Below are positions 7,716 through 17,891 of a stretch of 64,000 nt of DNA, piece after piece (positions within the stretch are counted from its first letter, which is position 1; the number at the start of each line of letters is the position of its first letter). The DNA is from Marinomonas pollencensis. GTDB taxonomy: Bacteria > Pseudomonadota > Gammaproteobacteria > Pseudomonadales > Marinomonadaceae. Where the stretch lies: contig NZ_QUNG01000004.1 of assembly GCF_003387375.1 (NCBI RefSeq), positions 62,001 to 126,000 of the forward strand, written 5' to 3'. The notes under the pieces were generated by a model. It saw nothing but the letters and a program-made list of their open reading frames with translations, ran no database searches and was not told where the DNA came from. The translations under genes were made by a program, and so were the position numbers.

Positions 7716-8189
7716 TTATTTACCCATTTGTGATTGGATATAATTCTGCATGCCAATTTTGTCCATCAATCCCAGCTGTTGCTCCAACCAATAGACATGA
7801 TCTTCTTCGGTATCAAACAAGAGTTTTTCCAGCATCTCACGGGTTTGATAATCCCCTTCCGCTTCACACAGCGCAATGGCTTCTCGCACACACGCCACGA
7901 CTTCAAGCTCTAGGGTTAGGTCATTCTGCATCGCTGAACGCACATCAGAACCCACTAACAAATCACGTCGCTTGGTCATGCATGGCACGCCCTCAAGAAA
8001 CAAAATTCGCTTGATCAGCCAATCAGAGTGTTGTGTTTCTTCTTCCATTTCATGGTTTAGTCGCTCATAAAGCTTATCCATACCCCAATCATCGTACATA
8101 CGTGAATGAATAAAATATTGATCTATCGCAGCAAGCTCATTCGCTAACAGCTTGTTCAAGCCGTCTATTACCTTTTGACTACCTTTCAT
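7716..8189 (-). CDS. bfr: Bacterioferritin, ferroxidase subunit lacking the haem methionine
   Basis: The start chosen is the ATG at 8189 (MKGSQKVIDGLNK), preceded by GAGGAAC; this gives the family's typical 157 residues. A longer reading frame extends ten residues upstream without support. Ferroxidase ligands Glu18, Glu51, His54 and Glu94 are all present, and the C-terminal Glu/His pair is kept with a one-residue shift (TEEDH). The haem ligand position 52 is Thr (EEETQHSDW), so this subunit should oxidise Fe(II) but not bind haem by itself. Together with the adjacent gene it resembles the two-subunit bacterioferritins known from Pseudomonas and Neisseria. Confidence 0.92.
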   Translation of the reverse strand: MKGSQKVIDGLNKLLANELAAIDQYFIHSRMYDDWGMDKLYERLNHEMEEETQHSDWLIKRILFLEGVPCMTKRRDLLVGSDVRSAMQNDLTLELEVVACVREAIALCEAEGDYQTREMLEKLLFDTEEDHVYWLEQQLGLMDKIGMQNYIQSQMGK

Positions 8190-8355
8190 CTTGTTGTTCC
8201 TCATTAAAACCAAAGACACCCGTTACACACTACATGTCAACGAACTATTGTACGCTCGAGCCTAACGCCCCCCTTGTGAAAGGTCGTCAGCCCGCTAATG
8301 ATCCAAGTAAAATACCTAATAAGCCTTATACTTTAGTCCATTTATTAGCTCTTCC

Positions 8356-10659
8356 CTAACCTTCTCCTAGCGTGTCATCACCACGATAAGGCTTTCCTTC
8401 CCCTGCTTTGACTTCCAGTGTATCTATTCGCTGAAAGCCACGCGGCAATTTCAAGCCACGTCGGCCACGCTCACCTAAGTAGTCTTGCAAATCTTTTTCC
8501 ATTAAAGACAAGAAACGTTTGCCCGCGTAAGCCAGCAATAAATCATTGGGTAATACGCACGCCATTGAGACCAGTAACTCTTCTCTTTCCGCCGCTCGAG
8601 CACTAGGAATGCTTAACATTTTATTGCCTTTACCTTTTGCCATTTTGGGCAAAGATGCAACATCAAAGGCCAGCATACGACCTTCATTCGACACCACAAC
8701 AACACGCCCTTTCTCTGGATTTTCCACCAGCACTGGCGCCATCACCTGGGCCCCTTTAGGCAAGGTTAAGGTCGCTTTCCCCGCTTTGTTCTTCGCATAA
8801 AGGTCTTTCAACTGTGCTACGAAACCATAGCCTGCATCGCTGGCTATTAGGTAATAGGCCTCTTCATTATTCAGCACCGCTGCGACAATAGTAGCGCCTT
8901 TCTCAAGACTAATGCGCCCAGTAATCGGTTCACCTTGCCCACGCGCAGAAGGCAAGGTATGCGCTTTAATAGAATAAGTTCGGCCATTTGAAGCCAATAA
9001 CACCAAGGTCTGATTTGATCGCCCTTTGGCGCTCACTAAGTAGCCATCCCCCGCTTTATAGCTTAACCCTTCCACATCAAGATCATGCCCTTTACCTGCA
9101 CGGATCCAGCCCTGCTTAGAGATCACCACGGTAATAGGATCATTTGACAGCAGATCCTCTTCATTAAAGGCTTGCGCTTCCTTACGCTCTACAATAGGAG
9201 TACGGCGATCGTCAGCAAAGGCGTCGATGGCTTCGCGAATTTCAGTCGAAATCAATTTCTTTAACTTAGCGTCAGAGGAAAGCAAGGCCTCAAGCTGTAA
9301 GCGCTCTTTCTCTAACTCTTCTTGCTCGGCTTTAATACGCACTTCTTCGAGCTTCGCCAAATGACGTAACTTTAACTCTAGAATGGCTTCAGCCTGAATG
9401 TCGGTTAAACCAAAACGCGCCATCAGTTCGACTTTAGGCTTTTCCTCGGTGCGAATAATTTCAATGACTTCATCGATATTCAGAAAAGCCACCAGCAAAC
9501 CTGCCAGTATATGTAACCGACTGTTCACTTTATCCAAACGGAACTGCAAACGACGACGTACCACATCAATACGAAAGCGTAGCCACTCTGCCAGAAAGTT
9601 TTTTAATGGCTTCACTTGCGGCAAACCATCCAGACCAATCACATTCATATTAACGCGATAGGACTTTTCTAAATCAGTGGTCGCAAACAGGTGGGTCATC
9701 ACAGACTCAATATTGACCCGGTTTGACTTGGGCACAATAACCAAACGAGTTGGGTTCTCATGGTCGGATTCATCTCGAAGATCTACCACCATAGACAGCT
9801 TTTTAGCTGGGTTTTTGTCCTGCATTTGTGCGGCAATTTGTTCAAGAATCTTGCTGCCAGACACCTGATGTGGAAGCTCATGGACAACGATTTCTCCCTC
9901 TTCCACTTCATAACGTGCGCGAGACTTGATTTGCCCCTTACCCGTTTCGTAGAGTTTTCGTATGTCGCTACGTGGCGTCACTATCTCACCGCCAGTAGGA
10001 AAATCAGGACCTTGAATATAATTCAGTAAATCATCTAATTCGGCTTTCGGATGATTCAGTAAATGAATACAAGCCTCACCCACTTCACGAAGGTTATGGG
10101 GCGGAATATCGGTTGCCATACCCACCGCAATCCCTGTTGTACCATTCAATAAAAGGTTAGGTAGACGCGCTGGCAGCACGGAAGGCTCTTGCAAAGTACC
10201 ATCAAAATTAGGCACCCAATCTACGGTTCCTTGACTGACTTCGCGCAATAAAACATCGGCGTATTTAGACAGGCGAGATTCGGTATAACGCATTGCCGCA
10301 AACGATTTAGGGTCATCTGGTGCCCCCCAGTTACCTTGCCCATCCACCAATGGATAGCGGTATGAAAATGGTTGGGCCATCAACACCATGGCTTCATAAC
10401 AAGCACTGTCGCCATGAGGGTGAAACTTACCTAATACATCCCCTACCGTTCGAGCGGATTTTTTATACTTAGCGGTCGCTTTTAACCCAAGCTCACTCAT
10501 CGCATAAACAATTCGACGCTGCACCGGTTTTAAACCATCGCCGATATGCGGCAAAGCTCGGTCCAAAATAACGTACATTGAATAATTCAAGTAGGCTTTT
10601 TCTGTATAGTCTTTTAATGACAGGGTTTCATTCGATTCGAAATTTGATAACTCACTCAA
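8356..10659 (-). CDS. parC: DNA topoisomerase IV subunit A
   Basis: A 767-residue ParC. The N-terminal breakage-reunion domain includes [19 protein letters not shown], the quinolone-determining region [15 protein letters not shown], and the catalytic tyrosine in [10 protein letters not shown] (Tyr125). Residues matching E. coli ParC Ser80 and Glu84 are the sensitive-type Ser85 and Glu89. The C-terminal domain has the beta-pinwheel repeats of ParC rather than a GyrA box, and its length fits ParC. The enzyme decatenates sister chromosomes with ParE, whose gene is not in the window. No strong terminator is seen downstream. Confidence 0.96.
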   Translation of the reverse strand: MSELSNFESNETLSLKDYTEKAYLNYSMYVILDRALPHIGDGLKPVQRRIVYAMSELGLKATAKYKKSARTVGDVLGKFHPHGDSACYEAMVLMAQPFSYRYPLVDGQGNWGAPDDPKSFAAMRYTESRLSKYADVLLREVSQGTVDWVPNFDGTLQEPSVLPARLPNLLLNGTTGIAVGMATDIPPHNLREVGEACIHLLNHPKAELDDLLNYIQGPDFPTGGEIVTPRSDIRKLYETGKGQIKSRARYEVEEGEIVVHELPHQVSGSKILEQIAAQMQDKNPAKKLSMVVDLRDESDHENPTRLVIVPKSNRVNIESVMTHLFATTDLEKSYRVNMNVIGLDGLPQVKPLKNFLAEWLRFRIDVVRRRLQFRLDKVNSRLHILAGLLVAFLNIDEVIEIIRTEEKPKVELMARFGLTDIQAEAILELKLRHLAKLEEVRIKAEQEELEKERLQLEALLSSDAKLKKLISTEIREAIDAFADDRRTPIVERKEAQAFNEEDLLSNDPITVVISKQGWIRAGKGHDLDVEGLSYKAGDGYLVSAKGRSNQTLVLLASNGRTYSIKAHTLPSARGQGEPITGRISLEKGATIVAAVLNNEEAYYLIASDAGYGFVAQLKDLYAKNKAGKATLTLPKGAQVMAPVLVENPEKGRVVVVSNEGRMLAFDVASLPKMAKGKGNKMLSIPSARAAEREELLVSMACVLPNDLLLAYAGKRFLSLMEKDLQDYLGERGRRGLKLPRGFQRIDTLEVKAGEGKPYRGDDTLGEG

Positions 10660-10835
10660 GGAGAATTTCCTTCTACCGCGTTTTATGATGTGTTATTCGC
10701 ACACATCAGTAATTGAAAAAAAAGTTTGACCGTACTATAAAGAAACTTCGTGATCACCTGCAACCTTAGCTCAGAAGTTTATCTTAGGGAGTGTGTTCCT
10801 TCCTATCTATCAGGCAGCATGATAAAAGGATTTAT

Positions 10836-11531
10836 ATGAACCAATATCACACAGCATTTACTCCCTACCCAATCCAGCATGAACTCGGCAAAGGTGGTTG
10901 CTCTTCAATCCTTCACCGAGATGACAGAATCGCCATTCGTCATGAGTATCTCGTACAATCGTCTACTCCAAGCCGTTTTTATCAGGCCCCCGAAAAATGC
11001 TTTATTTTTGTCTTATCTGGCGATCTGTTTCTGAAAAACCAAGACAATGAAATACAACTAAAAAAACATCAAGGCAGTTGGCTACCAAGCGATTCGATTA
11101 CGGTTGCAACCCTCTTATCACCACAGGTCACACTCTGTGTCATCAACTTATCGGACGCTCATGCCGCCACCGAAAAAGCTATTGCGTTCCATAAAGTTTC
11201 TTCCGGCAGCAGCGATTCCTTTGCCGATAAAAATGGCATCACCACCTGGCCTCTTTATCAGGGAGCGGATGCCGCTATTTCGATCCATCTCTATCCAGCC
11301 CATTACAAAGACACCCCTTATTACCACAAAAAAACGGACCAGTACCTAATTTGCCTAGAAGGCGAGCTCGCCATTTCAACTAACAAACAAGCTTTCAAGC
11401 TATGCCCAAGCATTGGTCAATATTTACCTAGGATGACCCGTAAAGCCTTGTTTAACCATAACCGCAAAAGCATTACCGTATTGAGTATCACCACGCCTTA
11501 CCCAGAAAAAGGCCGCGTACTTGCACTTTAA
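10836..11531 (+). CDS. Two-domain cupin-like protein, function unknown
   Basis: The start is set at the ATG at 10836 (MNQYHTAFTPYPIQH), which has AAAGGA six bases upstream; an earlier in-frame start at 10791 lacks such support. The 231-residue product appears to contain two cupin folds: one around FIFVLSGDLFLKNQDNE and a second around ISIHLYPAHYKDTPYYHKKT and YLICLEGELAIS. The second carries spaced histidines that could bind metal. It has no signal peptide. Double-cupin proteins include HutD-like and quercetinase/pirin-like families, but I cannot place it in one. It diverges from parC. Confidence 0.8.
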   Translation: MNQYHTAFTPYPIQHELGKGGCSSILHRDDRIAIRHEYLVQSSTPSRFYQAPEKCFIFVLSGDLFLKNQDNEIQLKKHQGSWLPSDSITVATLLSPQVTLCVINLSDAHAATEKAIAFHKVSSGSSDSFADKNGITTWPLYQGADAAISIHLYPAHYKDTPYYHKKTDQYLICLEGELAISTNKQAFKLCPSIGQYLPRMTRKALFNHNRKSITVLSITTPYPEKGRVLAL

Positions 11532-11548
11532 CCGAGCGCAGCTAATCG

Positions 11549-12433
11549 TTAGCGCATGACGAGAGCGGTCAACACATGATCTTCCCATTGACCATTTATT
11601 TTTAAATAGTTTTTTGCATAACCCTCTTTGCTAAAACCTAACCGACTCAATACCGCTGCACTGCGAGCATTTCTAGGCATATAGTTAGCTTGTATGCGAT
11701 CAATGCGACACTCTTTGTGTAAATAATGGTTTCCTGCTGTTAATAGCTCATGCATCAAGCCTTTGCCTTGTTCTGACTCTCTTAAGCTATAGCCAAGATG
11801 ACACGATTGAAAAACGCCTCGTACAATATGCGAATAATTAGCATAGCCTAGCATTCGCGTTTCATCTGGAGACAGAAAACATAAGGCAAGCCCTTGATCT
11901 TCTAAGAAATCTCGACGCATTTCGCGAATCCGTAAACGGCAAAGCTCAATTGAGTAATAAGCCTCAGCGCGTTGTGGCTCCCAGGGTGCTAAAAAATGCT
12001 TTTCTTCGGTGACATATGCCTTTAGCAAGTCCGCTTGGGACTCTTCGAGTATTTTAAGCACACCACGGGCGGTTGTAATACGTGGAAAACGGGAACTATG
12101 GTCCGTTGAATTCGTTTGTTTGAATGAATGAGTTGATAGCACTTCAAACAAGCGTAAATGATAAGACTCAAACCAGAACTGCTCTGCTAACAACAAAGTG
12201 CGCCGTAGCGTAGGATGATTCAACCAATGCTCAGCCGTAGCACGGTCTTGCCAATAGGTCAGCAGTAAATCGGTTTCACCTAACGAACACTCAGCCGCCA
12301 AAAAACCATCCTGCCCTTTGGCTAGATCAATCAATTTATCGACCATTATCCGGTAAGTCATGTTCTCAAGCATCACACTGCTAGACAGTAGCACTGCATA
12401 ACAAGGCGCGCTCATTGGAGAAGGCGTTGTCAT
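11549..12433 (-). CDS. Fusion of an ABM-like (dimeric alpha/beta barrel) domain to a RimJ-like N-acetyltransferase
   Basis: The ATG at 12433 is favoured over 12439 because AGGA lies five bases upstream. The first ~100 residues (LDLAKGQDGFL-like helix, TDLLLTYWQDRATAEHWL) look like an antibiotic-biosynthesis-monooxygenase barrel. From ~residue 115 the protein matches GNAT enzymes of the RimJ type: LRIREMRRDF, LGYANYSHIVRGVFQSCHLG, SEQGKGLMHELL (the acetyl-CoA Q/RxxGxG/A loop), ANYMPRNARSAAVLSRLGF and GQWEDHVLTALV. RimJ acetylates the N-terminus of ribosomal protein S5. RimJ itself has no such N-terminal domain, so the fusion is unusual. The cupin gene converges on it with a 17-bp gap. Confidence 0.82.
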   Translation of the reverse strand: MTTPSPMSAPCYAVLLSSSVMLENMTYRIMVDKLIDLAKGQDGFLAAECSLGETDLLLTYWQDRATAEHWLNHPTLRRTLLLAEQFWFESYHLRLFEVLSTHSFKQTNSTDHSSRFPRITTARGVLKILEESQADLLKAYVTEEKHFLAPWEPQRAEAYYSIELCRLRIREMRRDFLEDQGLALCFLSPDETRMLGYANYSHIVRGVFQSCHLGYSLRESEQGKGLMHELLTAGNHYLHKECRIDRIQANYMPRNARSAAVLSRLGFSKEGYAKNYLKINGQWEDHVLTALVMR

Positions 12434-12610
12434 AGTCATCCTAGTTAATGAAACGGCTCTTTAAATATGCCAGATAGCATCCTATTCGATGCCTAGGTTT
12501 ACCCATTGGCAGGCAAGCTAAAACAGCATAAGTATAGGTCTGGTTAAAGGCTTTATCTATTACAATTCACAATAAAAACAGGCCTTTACGAAAACAATAC
12601 ACTAAAACTA

Positions 12611-12650
12611 AAGCAGACCAAGAAGCGCAGCTAAACGCCTTGATCTGCTT
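12611..12650 (-). terminator. Hairpin after speA, probable terminator
   Basis: Arms AAGCAGACCAAG (12611-12622) and CTTGATCTGCTT (12639-12650) pair with one mismatch, and an inner GCG/CGC pair extends the stem. On the minus strand the hairpin is followed by TAGTTTTAGTG, a weak U-tract. It begins 9 bp after the speA stop. Confidence 0.55.
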
Positions 12651-12658
12651 TCTCATTA

Positions 12659-14554
12659 TCACGAAAGGTAAGTCGAACCGCGCAGTACTTTTTGATAAGT
12701 GCTGATCAAGTTTTCTTGCTCAACGGCCTCTAAGCCACTGGCTGAGACTTTATCTTGATAGCGTTTAAGCAGTGCCTGTTCATCATAGCTTACGTACTTT
12801 AGAACGTCTTGAACACTGTCACCCATCAACACATGGTCAATTCGAAATCCCTCTTCAGTCAGGTACACATCCACAGACGCAGTGTCACCAAAAAGATTAT
12901 GCAAATCACCGAGTGTTTCTTGATAGGCACCCACTAAGAAAAAGCCCATTAGATAATCTTCATTCACCGGTGGTGGTGGCAAAGGCAACGAGGACTCTAT
13001 CCCTTGACCGTCCACATAGCGATATAAACAACCATCCGAGTCACAAGTAATATCTTGAATTTTCCCTCTAAATGAAGGGGCTTGCTGTAGGCCTTGTAGT
13101 GGCAATACCGGAAATAATTGATCAATCCCCCAGGCATCCGGCATGGACTGGAAAACAGACAAGTTGACAAACAACTTCTCTGCCAGACGCTCGTTAAGCT
13201 CATCGATAACAGGGCGATGGCCGCGATTGCGACTGTCTAACTTAGGCAACAGATTACGACACGCCACAACAAACAAGTTCTCAGCTTGAGCGCGCTGCTC
13301 AAGATTTAGCTGGCCATGATTATAAAGCGTCAAACTGTCATTAAAGTCATCCAATAAGTCGTGATAAATTTCCACTAAGGATCGGCTATCATCGTGCTCA
13401 TCATGCTTTAAACTCTGATAACAATCCCATAACCGCTGGATTTCCAAGACACTGTCATCACTCGGCGGTTCAATGAGTAATAATTCCGCCCCATGGGAAA
13501 ACACATCTGCAATCATCATCGCATGGTGTGCGGTCACGGCTCGCCCTGATTCTGAAATCAAGTTCGGGTGTGGCAGGTTATACTGATCACAAACATTATG
13601 AAAAGCGAACACCACATTGTTCGCATACTCACTAATACTGTAATTGGCTGAATAGGCATTTTGTGAGCGGGTTCCTTCATAATCAACCCCTAGCCCCCCA
13701 CCAACATCGACCCATTTCACCGGCACTCCCATTTGATGCAATTCAGAATAATAGCGTGCACACTCTTTTAATGAGTTCTGAATATCACGAATTTTGGTAA
13801 TTTGTGAACCAAGATGAAAATGAATCAACTCAAGGCAATCAAGCATATTCAAATCACGCAAACGATCTACCGCGCGTAATAACTGCGACGTGGTTAAACC
13901 AAACTTGGATTTTTCGCCACCACTATTACTCCAATGGGTTGAGCTTGTGGAAGCTAAGCGAATGCGAATGCCTATGCGCGGCTTCACGCCAATTTTTTTC
14001 GCCTCGTCCAAGATCAAATCGAGCTCATGCAACTTTTCAACCACAATGAAAACTTGATGCCCCATTTTTTCGGCCATCAGCGCCAAATGAATGAATTCGC
14101 GATCCTTATAGCCATTGCAAACGATGATCCCATTCGGGCTTTGATGCATCGCCAGCACCGCCATTAGTTCAGGCTTACTGCCTGCTTCAAGCCCAACACT
14201 AGAAGAGTTATCAGGCTGACAGCCGGTGATCTCTTCCACCACACGACGCTGCTGATTCACCTTAATAGGATACACAATGGCGTAATTCGCCTGATAGTCA
14301 TAATGCTCAATTGCCTGGCAAAATGATTGGGTGATTTTTTCAATTCTAGAATGCAGAATATTAGGAAAACGTACCAAACAAGGGTAAGGAATCCCCTGCT
14401 GTTTCAATGCTTTAGACAGTTCAGTCAAATCAATGCTGTTCTCTCGGTCAGGTAAGGCAATGGCACGACCCTGATCATTAATAGAGAAAAAACCCGCACT
14501 CCAGTGCGTCACATTATAAAGTTCAATAGAATCTTTCACTGACCAAGGCTTCAT
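12659..14554 (-). CDS. speA: Biosynthetic arginine decarboxylase
   Basis: The ATG at 14554 (MKPWSVKDSIELYN) has GGAGG six bases upstream; the longer frame from 14569 begins inside that site, so I start here, giving 631 residues. It is a fold-III PLP enzyme: the lysine for PLP lies in YAIVYPIKVNQQRRVV, with DVGGGLGVDYEGT and ISESGRAVTAHHAM further on. It converts arginine to agmatine, the first step of the ADC route to putrescine. Length and motifs fit SpeA. No agmatinase or agmatine deiminase gene is in the window. It is flanked by hairpin terminators on both sides and so is probably monocistronic. Confidence 0.95.
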   Translation of the reverse strand: MKPWSVKDSIELYNVTHWSAGFFSINDQGRAIALPDRENSIDLTELSKALKQQGIPYPCLVRFPNILHSRIEKITQSFCQAIEHYDYQANYAIVYPIKVNQQRRVVEEITGCQPDNSSSVGLEAGSKPELMAVLAMHQSPNGIIVCNGYKDREFIHLALMAEKMGHQVFIVVEKLHELDLILDEAKKIGVKPRIGIRIRLASTSSTHWSNSGGEKSKFGLTTSQLLRAVDRLRDLNMLDCLELIHFHLGSQITKIRDIQNSLKECARYYSELHQMGVPVKWVDVGGGLGVDYEGTRSQNAYSANYSISEYANNVVFAFHNVCDQYNLPHPNLISESGRAVTAHHAMMIADVFSHGAELLLIEPPSDDSVLEIQRLWDCYQSLKHDEHDDSRSLVEIYHDLLDDFNDSLTLYNHGQLNLEQRAQAENLFVVACRNLLPKLDSRNRGHRPVIDELNERLAEKLFVNLSVFQSMPDAWGIDQLFPVLPLQGLQQAPSFRGKIQDITCDSDGCLYRYVDGQGIESSLPLPPPPVNEDYLMGFFLVGAYQETLGDLHNLFGDTASVDVYLTEEGFRIDHVLMGDSVQDVLKYVSYDEQALLKRYQDKVSASGLEAVEQENLISTYQKVLRGSTYLS

Positions 14555-14659
14555 ATTGCCTCCTAACATCCGAATAATTACAACGACACAAAATTTTGAC
14601 AGCGATTCTGTGTCGAGCTAGCGCTACTGACTCATAGCGTTTTTATGATCATGAGATAA

Positions 14660-14698
14660 TAAAAAAGCGGGGCTAAGGGAACACCCCTAACTCCGCTC
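14660..14698 (-). terminator. Intrinsic terminator after lipA
   Basis: On the minus strand an AGCGGAGTTAGGG arm, a short loop and CCCTTAGCCCCGCT are followed by TTTTTTATTA. Located about 20 bp after the lipA stop, it would end the lipoate/cell-wall transcript. The other strand also ends in CTTTTTAG, so it could work both ways. Confidence 0.75.
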
Positions 14699-14720
14699 TT
14701 TTTAGTACTGTTGTTATGGC

Positions 14721-15680
14721 TTAAGAAACGCGTTCGCCGTGAGCCTGCTTATCTGCATGATAAGAAGAACGAACTAAAGGACCACACGCTGCGTGTTTAA
14801 AGCCTAATTCTTTTGCTACTTCTTCATAGCGAGCAAATTCTTCAGGCGGTACAAAACGCGCCATTGGGAAGTGGTGTTTCGAAGGCTGTAGATATTGACC
14901 AATCGTCAGCATATCAACATTATGAGCGCGTAGGTCTTTTAGTACCTCAACGATTTCTTCGAATGTTTCACCCAAACCCACCATCAAGCCAGATTTCGTT
15001 GGAACATCTGGGCAACGATCTTTAAAGTTCTTTAATAGATCGAGCGACCATTGATAATCAGAACCTGGTCTCACCTGGCGGTAAAGGCGAGGAATAGACT
15101 CTAAGTTATGGTTAAACACATCTGGTGGCGCAAGCTGTAAGATGTCCAACGACGTTTCCATACGGCCACGGAAGTCCGGTACCAAGGTTTCAATCTCAAT
15201 ATTTGGACTTAACGCACGCGTTTCGTTAATACAATCAACAAAATGCTGTGCACCACCGTCACGTAGATCATCACGGTCAACGGAAGTGATCACCACATAT
15301 TTCAATTTCATATCACGGATCGCCTCAGCAAGTTCCTTAGGCTCATTTGGGCTTAAGGCATTTGGACGACCGTGTGCAACATCACAAAACGGGCAACGAC
15401 GGGTACAAATTTCACCCATAATCATAAAGGTCGCTGTACCGTTACTAAAACACTCCCCTAAGTTAGGGCAGTTTGCTTCTTCACAGACAGAAGCCAACTT
15501 GTGTTCGCGTAGGGTTTGCTTAATACGAGCAATTTCCGGAGAAGCTGGCATTCTTACACGCAACCAATCTGGCTTGCGTGGAATTTCTTCAGTAGGAACA
15601 ATTTTTACTGGAATACGGGCCATTTTATCGGCACCGCGAAGTTTTTCGCCTTGGACAACGCGTTTGCGTTCTGCAGTCAT
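14721..15680 (-). CDS. lipA: Lipoyl synthase (radical SAM)
   Basis: The ATG at 15680 ([19 protein letters not shown]) lies 1 bp after the lipB stop with a GGGTGG stretch upstream; a longer frame reaching into lipB is less likely. The 319-residue product has both iron-sulfur signatures: [12 protein letters not shown] for the auxiliary cluster and CTRRCPFC for the radical-SAM cluster. It inserts two sulfur atoms into octanoyl groups on lipoyl domains. It is the last gene of the run ending at the terminator at 14.66-14.70 kb, next to lipB, which supplies its substrate. Confidence 0.96.
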   Translation of the reverse strand: MTAERKRVVQGEKLRGADKMARIPVKIVPTEEIPRKPDWLRVRMPASPEIARIKQTLREHKLASVCEEANCPNLGECFSNGTATFMIMGEICTRRCPFCDVAHGRPNALSPNEPKELAEAIRDMKLKYVVITSVDRDDLRDGGAQHFVDCINETRALSPNIEIETLVPDFRGRMETSLDILQLAPPDVFNHNLESIPRLYRQVRPGSDYQWSLDLLKNFKDRCPDVPTKSGLMVGLGETFEEIVEVLKDLRAHNVDMLTIGQYLQPSKHHFPMARFVPPEEFARYEEVAKELGFKHAACGPLVRSSYHADKQAHGERVS

Positions 15681-15681
15681 T

Positions 15682-16326
15682 CTATTTCCACCCTTGTTGG
15701 ATAGTCGGATGTTGATATCCGAGCTGTTCAGCAAGCTGATTAGCCAACTGAACTTTAACCTTAGAAAAATCGACCTGACTGCTCAAGCGAGCCATATCGA
15801 CCATCTGAAGACCTTGATAGCCACATGGATTAATACGGTTAAATGGTGATAGATCCATATCCACATTCAGCGCTAATCCATGAAAAGAACAACCTCGGCG
15901 AACTCTCAGGCCCAAAGAGGCGATCTTTTTTCCATCTACATAAACACCTGGTGCATCTGGCTTAGCATAAGCATCAATAGCATTGAGCTTAAGCGTCTCT
16001 ACAATCGCGTTCTCAAGCACTGTAACAAGATCCCGCACCCCTATTCCTAGGCGTTTTAAATCAATCAGTACATAAGCAACTAATTGCCCCGGGCCATGGT
16101 AAGTAACTTGCCCGCCTCGATCCACTTGAATGACAGGGATATCCCCTGGTGCAAGCAAATGCTCTTCTTTACCCGCTTGTCCTTGCGTAAATAAAGAAGG
16201 ATGTTCAAGTAACCAAATTTCATCTTGATCTTCTTTAGAGCGAACTTGGGTGAATGATTTCATTCTCTCCCAAGTTGTCTCATAACCAATCACACCTAAA
16301 TCACGGCAAATAAGTTGTTGATTCAT
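15682..16326 (-). CDS. lipB: Octanoyl-ACP:protein N-octanoyltransferase
   Basis: A 214-residue LipB. It has [34 protein letters not shown] with the conserved active-site Lys, and [10 protein letters not shown] with the catalytic Cys. It moves octanoate from ACP to lipoyl domains, and LipA then sulfurates it. Its ATG overlaps the stop codon of the ybeD-like gene by one base (TAATG), so translation is probably coupled. Cytoplasmic; no oddities in length or motifs. Confidence 0.95.
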   Translation of the reverse strand: MNQQLICRDLGVIGYETTWERMKSFTQVRSKEDQDEIWLLEHPSLFTQGQAGKEEHLLAPGDIPVIQVDRGGQVTYHGPGQLVAYVLIDLKRLGIGVRDLVTVLENAIVETLKLNAIDAYAKPDAPGVYVDGKKIASLGLRVRRGCSFHGLALNVDMDLSPFNRINPCGYQGLQMVDMARLSSQVDFSKVKVQLANQLAEQLGYQHPTIQQGWK

Positions 16327-16631
16327 TACAGAACCATCTTAACCGCTTCAAGCGCCATTAGATCCTTGTGTAATTTTGCTAACTGCTCTTCGCTCTGGGC
16401 CACAATACGGAAGCTGTAGCTAACAAAACGGCCTTTGCTTGAACGGTTGACATTGGTCGCCTCATCGCCCATTTCAGGCGCATGCACTTGCATGCATTTC
16501 ACAATATCTAGATGACCATTATCGGTATCAAGCGCGACCACTTTGATCACATAATTGTCACACGGAAATTCAATTTTTGGCGCATCAACTGCATTTTCAG
16601 CTTGATCGCCATCTTTTGTAATCAGAGCCAT
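16326..16631 (-). CDS. ybeD: YbeD/DUF493 family protein
   Basis: A 101-residue protein of the UPF0250 (YbeD) family with an ACT-like small alpha/beta fold: [33 protein letters not shown] and [15 protein letters not shown] at the C-terminus. It lies between dacA and lipB, as in enterobacteria and pseudomonads. Its role is unknown, though a regulatory link to lipoate or cell-wall genes has been suggested from this conserved context. The stop overlaps the lipB start. Confidence 0.92.
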   Translation of the reverse strand: MALITKDGDQAENAVDAPKIEFPCDNYVIKVVALDTDNGHLDIVKCMQVHAPEMGDEATNVNRSSKGRFVSYSFRIVAQSEEQLAKLHKDLMALEAVKMVL

Positions 16632-16655
16632 CGTTCATCCACTAGATCCTAAGAT

Positions 16656-17804
16656 CTAAAATAAATTCATAAAGAAAAGTTTGATTTTATCAAACATACG
16701 CTTAAAGAAGCCACCTTGCTCAACTGGCTCAAGCGCGACAACATTGCGTTCTAGAACAATATTATCTGCAGTGCCTACTACAATCTTGCCTAATACATCG
16801 CCCACTTTGATTGGTGCTTCAATTTCAGGGTTCATTTGCAAGCTTGCAGGAAGGGAATCTGCGTCTTGACGCGGCAATGTTACCAACACATCATCAGCAA
16901 AACCAACTTTCACGGTATTTTGACTGCCACCCCAAACACGAGCGTCATTGACCACTTGGCCACGGCTATAAAGTTTACGTGTTTCGTAGTATCTAAATCC
17001 GTAATCCAAAAGCTTCTGTGACTCACTAGCACGAGCTTCGTCAGATTTGGTACCCATTACAACGGTAATTAAACGTGTACCATTACGTACTGCAGAGGCC
17101 GCCAAGCAGAAACCTGCCGCTTCAGTATGACCTGTTTTTAAGCCATCAACAGACTTATCACGCCACAATAGACGATTACGGTTAGGCTGACGGATGTTGT
17201 TGTAAGTGAAATATTTTTCTGCGTAAAGAGGGTAATTCTCAGGGAACTGAGTAATGGTTGCACGCGCCACAATCGCAATATCATGGGCAGTGGAATAATG
17301 ATCATCCGCTGGGTAGCCCGTTGCGTTGACAAAGTGTGAGCCTTTCATGCCAAGTAATTTCGCATGTTGGTTCATTAAATCAGCAAACGCTGACTCACTG
17401 CCGGCAATGTGCTCTGCAATAGCAACCGTTGCATCATTACCAGATTGAACAATCATACCCTGCATCAGCGTCATTAAAGGCACTCTTGTCCCTTCACGAA
17501 CGAAGGTACGAGATCCCTTCATACGCCACGCTTTTTCACTAATGGTCACTTTATCATCAACAGAAATATCACCACGAGCCAGTTCATACTCGGTGATGTA
17601 AGCGGTCATTAACTTAGTAAGACTCGCAGGCGGTAATTTCTCATCCGCATTGTGAGACACAAGGATATCACCGGTATAAGCATCCATTAGGATATAGCTG
17701 CTCGCGGCTAGTTCTGGTGGCGCAGGAATGAGCGAGGGCTCTGCGTGAACGGCATTGGTTGTGATACCAAGGAATACGGATAAAATAATTAGGAGTCGTT
17801 TCAT
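16656..17804 (-). CDS. dacA: D-alanyl-D-alanine carboxypeptidase (PBP5/6 family)
   Basis: This 382-residue penicillin-binding protein has a signal peptide (cleavage near VHA/EPS at ~21). The three catalytic motifs are present: SLTK at 61-64, SGN at 121-123 and KTG at 223-225. The C-terminus ends in an amphipathic helix (FFKRMFDKIKLFFMNLF) that anchors such enzymes to the periplasmic face of the inner membrane. It trims the terminal D-Ala from peptidoglycan stem peptides. It follows rlpA by 87 bp and precedes ybeD by 24 bp. Confidence 0.94.
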   Translation of the reverse strand: MKRLLIILSVFLGITTNAVHAEPSLIPAPPELAASSYILMDAYTGDILVSHNADEKLPPASLTKLMTAYITEYELARGDISVDDKVTISEKAWRMKGSRTFVREGTRVPLMTLMQGMIVQSGNDATVAIAEHIAGSESAFADLMNQHAKLLGMKGSHFVNATGYPADDHYSTAHDIAIVARATITQFPENYPLYAEKYFTYNNIRQPNRNRLLWRDKSVDGLKTGHTEAAGFCLAASAVRNGTRLITVVMGTKSDEARASESQKLLDYGFRYYETRKLYSRGQVVNDARVWGGSQNTVKVGFADDVLVTLPRQDADSLPASLQMNPEIEAPIKVGDVLGKIVVGTADNIVLERNVVALEPVEQGGFFKRMFDKIKLFFMNLF

Positions 17805-17891
17805 ACTCTACAACATCGTCTGGTTAAAAAAGTTTACAAATGATACTAGAGAGAAAAATGAATCTCTAGTCTAAGGAATTCGCCTTTACAG

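Noticed and set aside
7580-8014. 144-codon open frame antisense to both bacterioferritin genes
   Set aside because: It overlaps two well-supported genes on the other strand and has no recognisable protein features.
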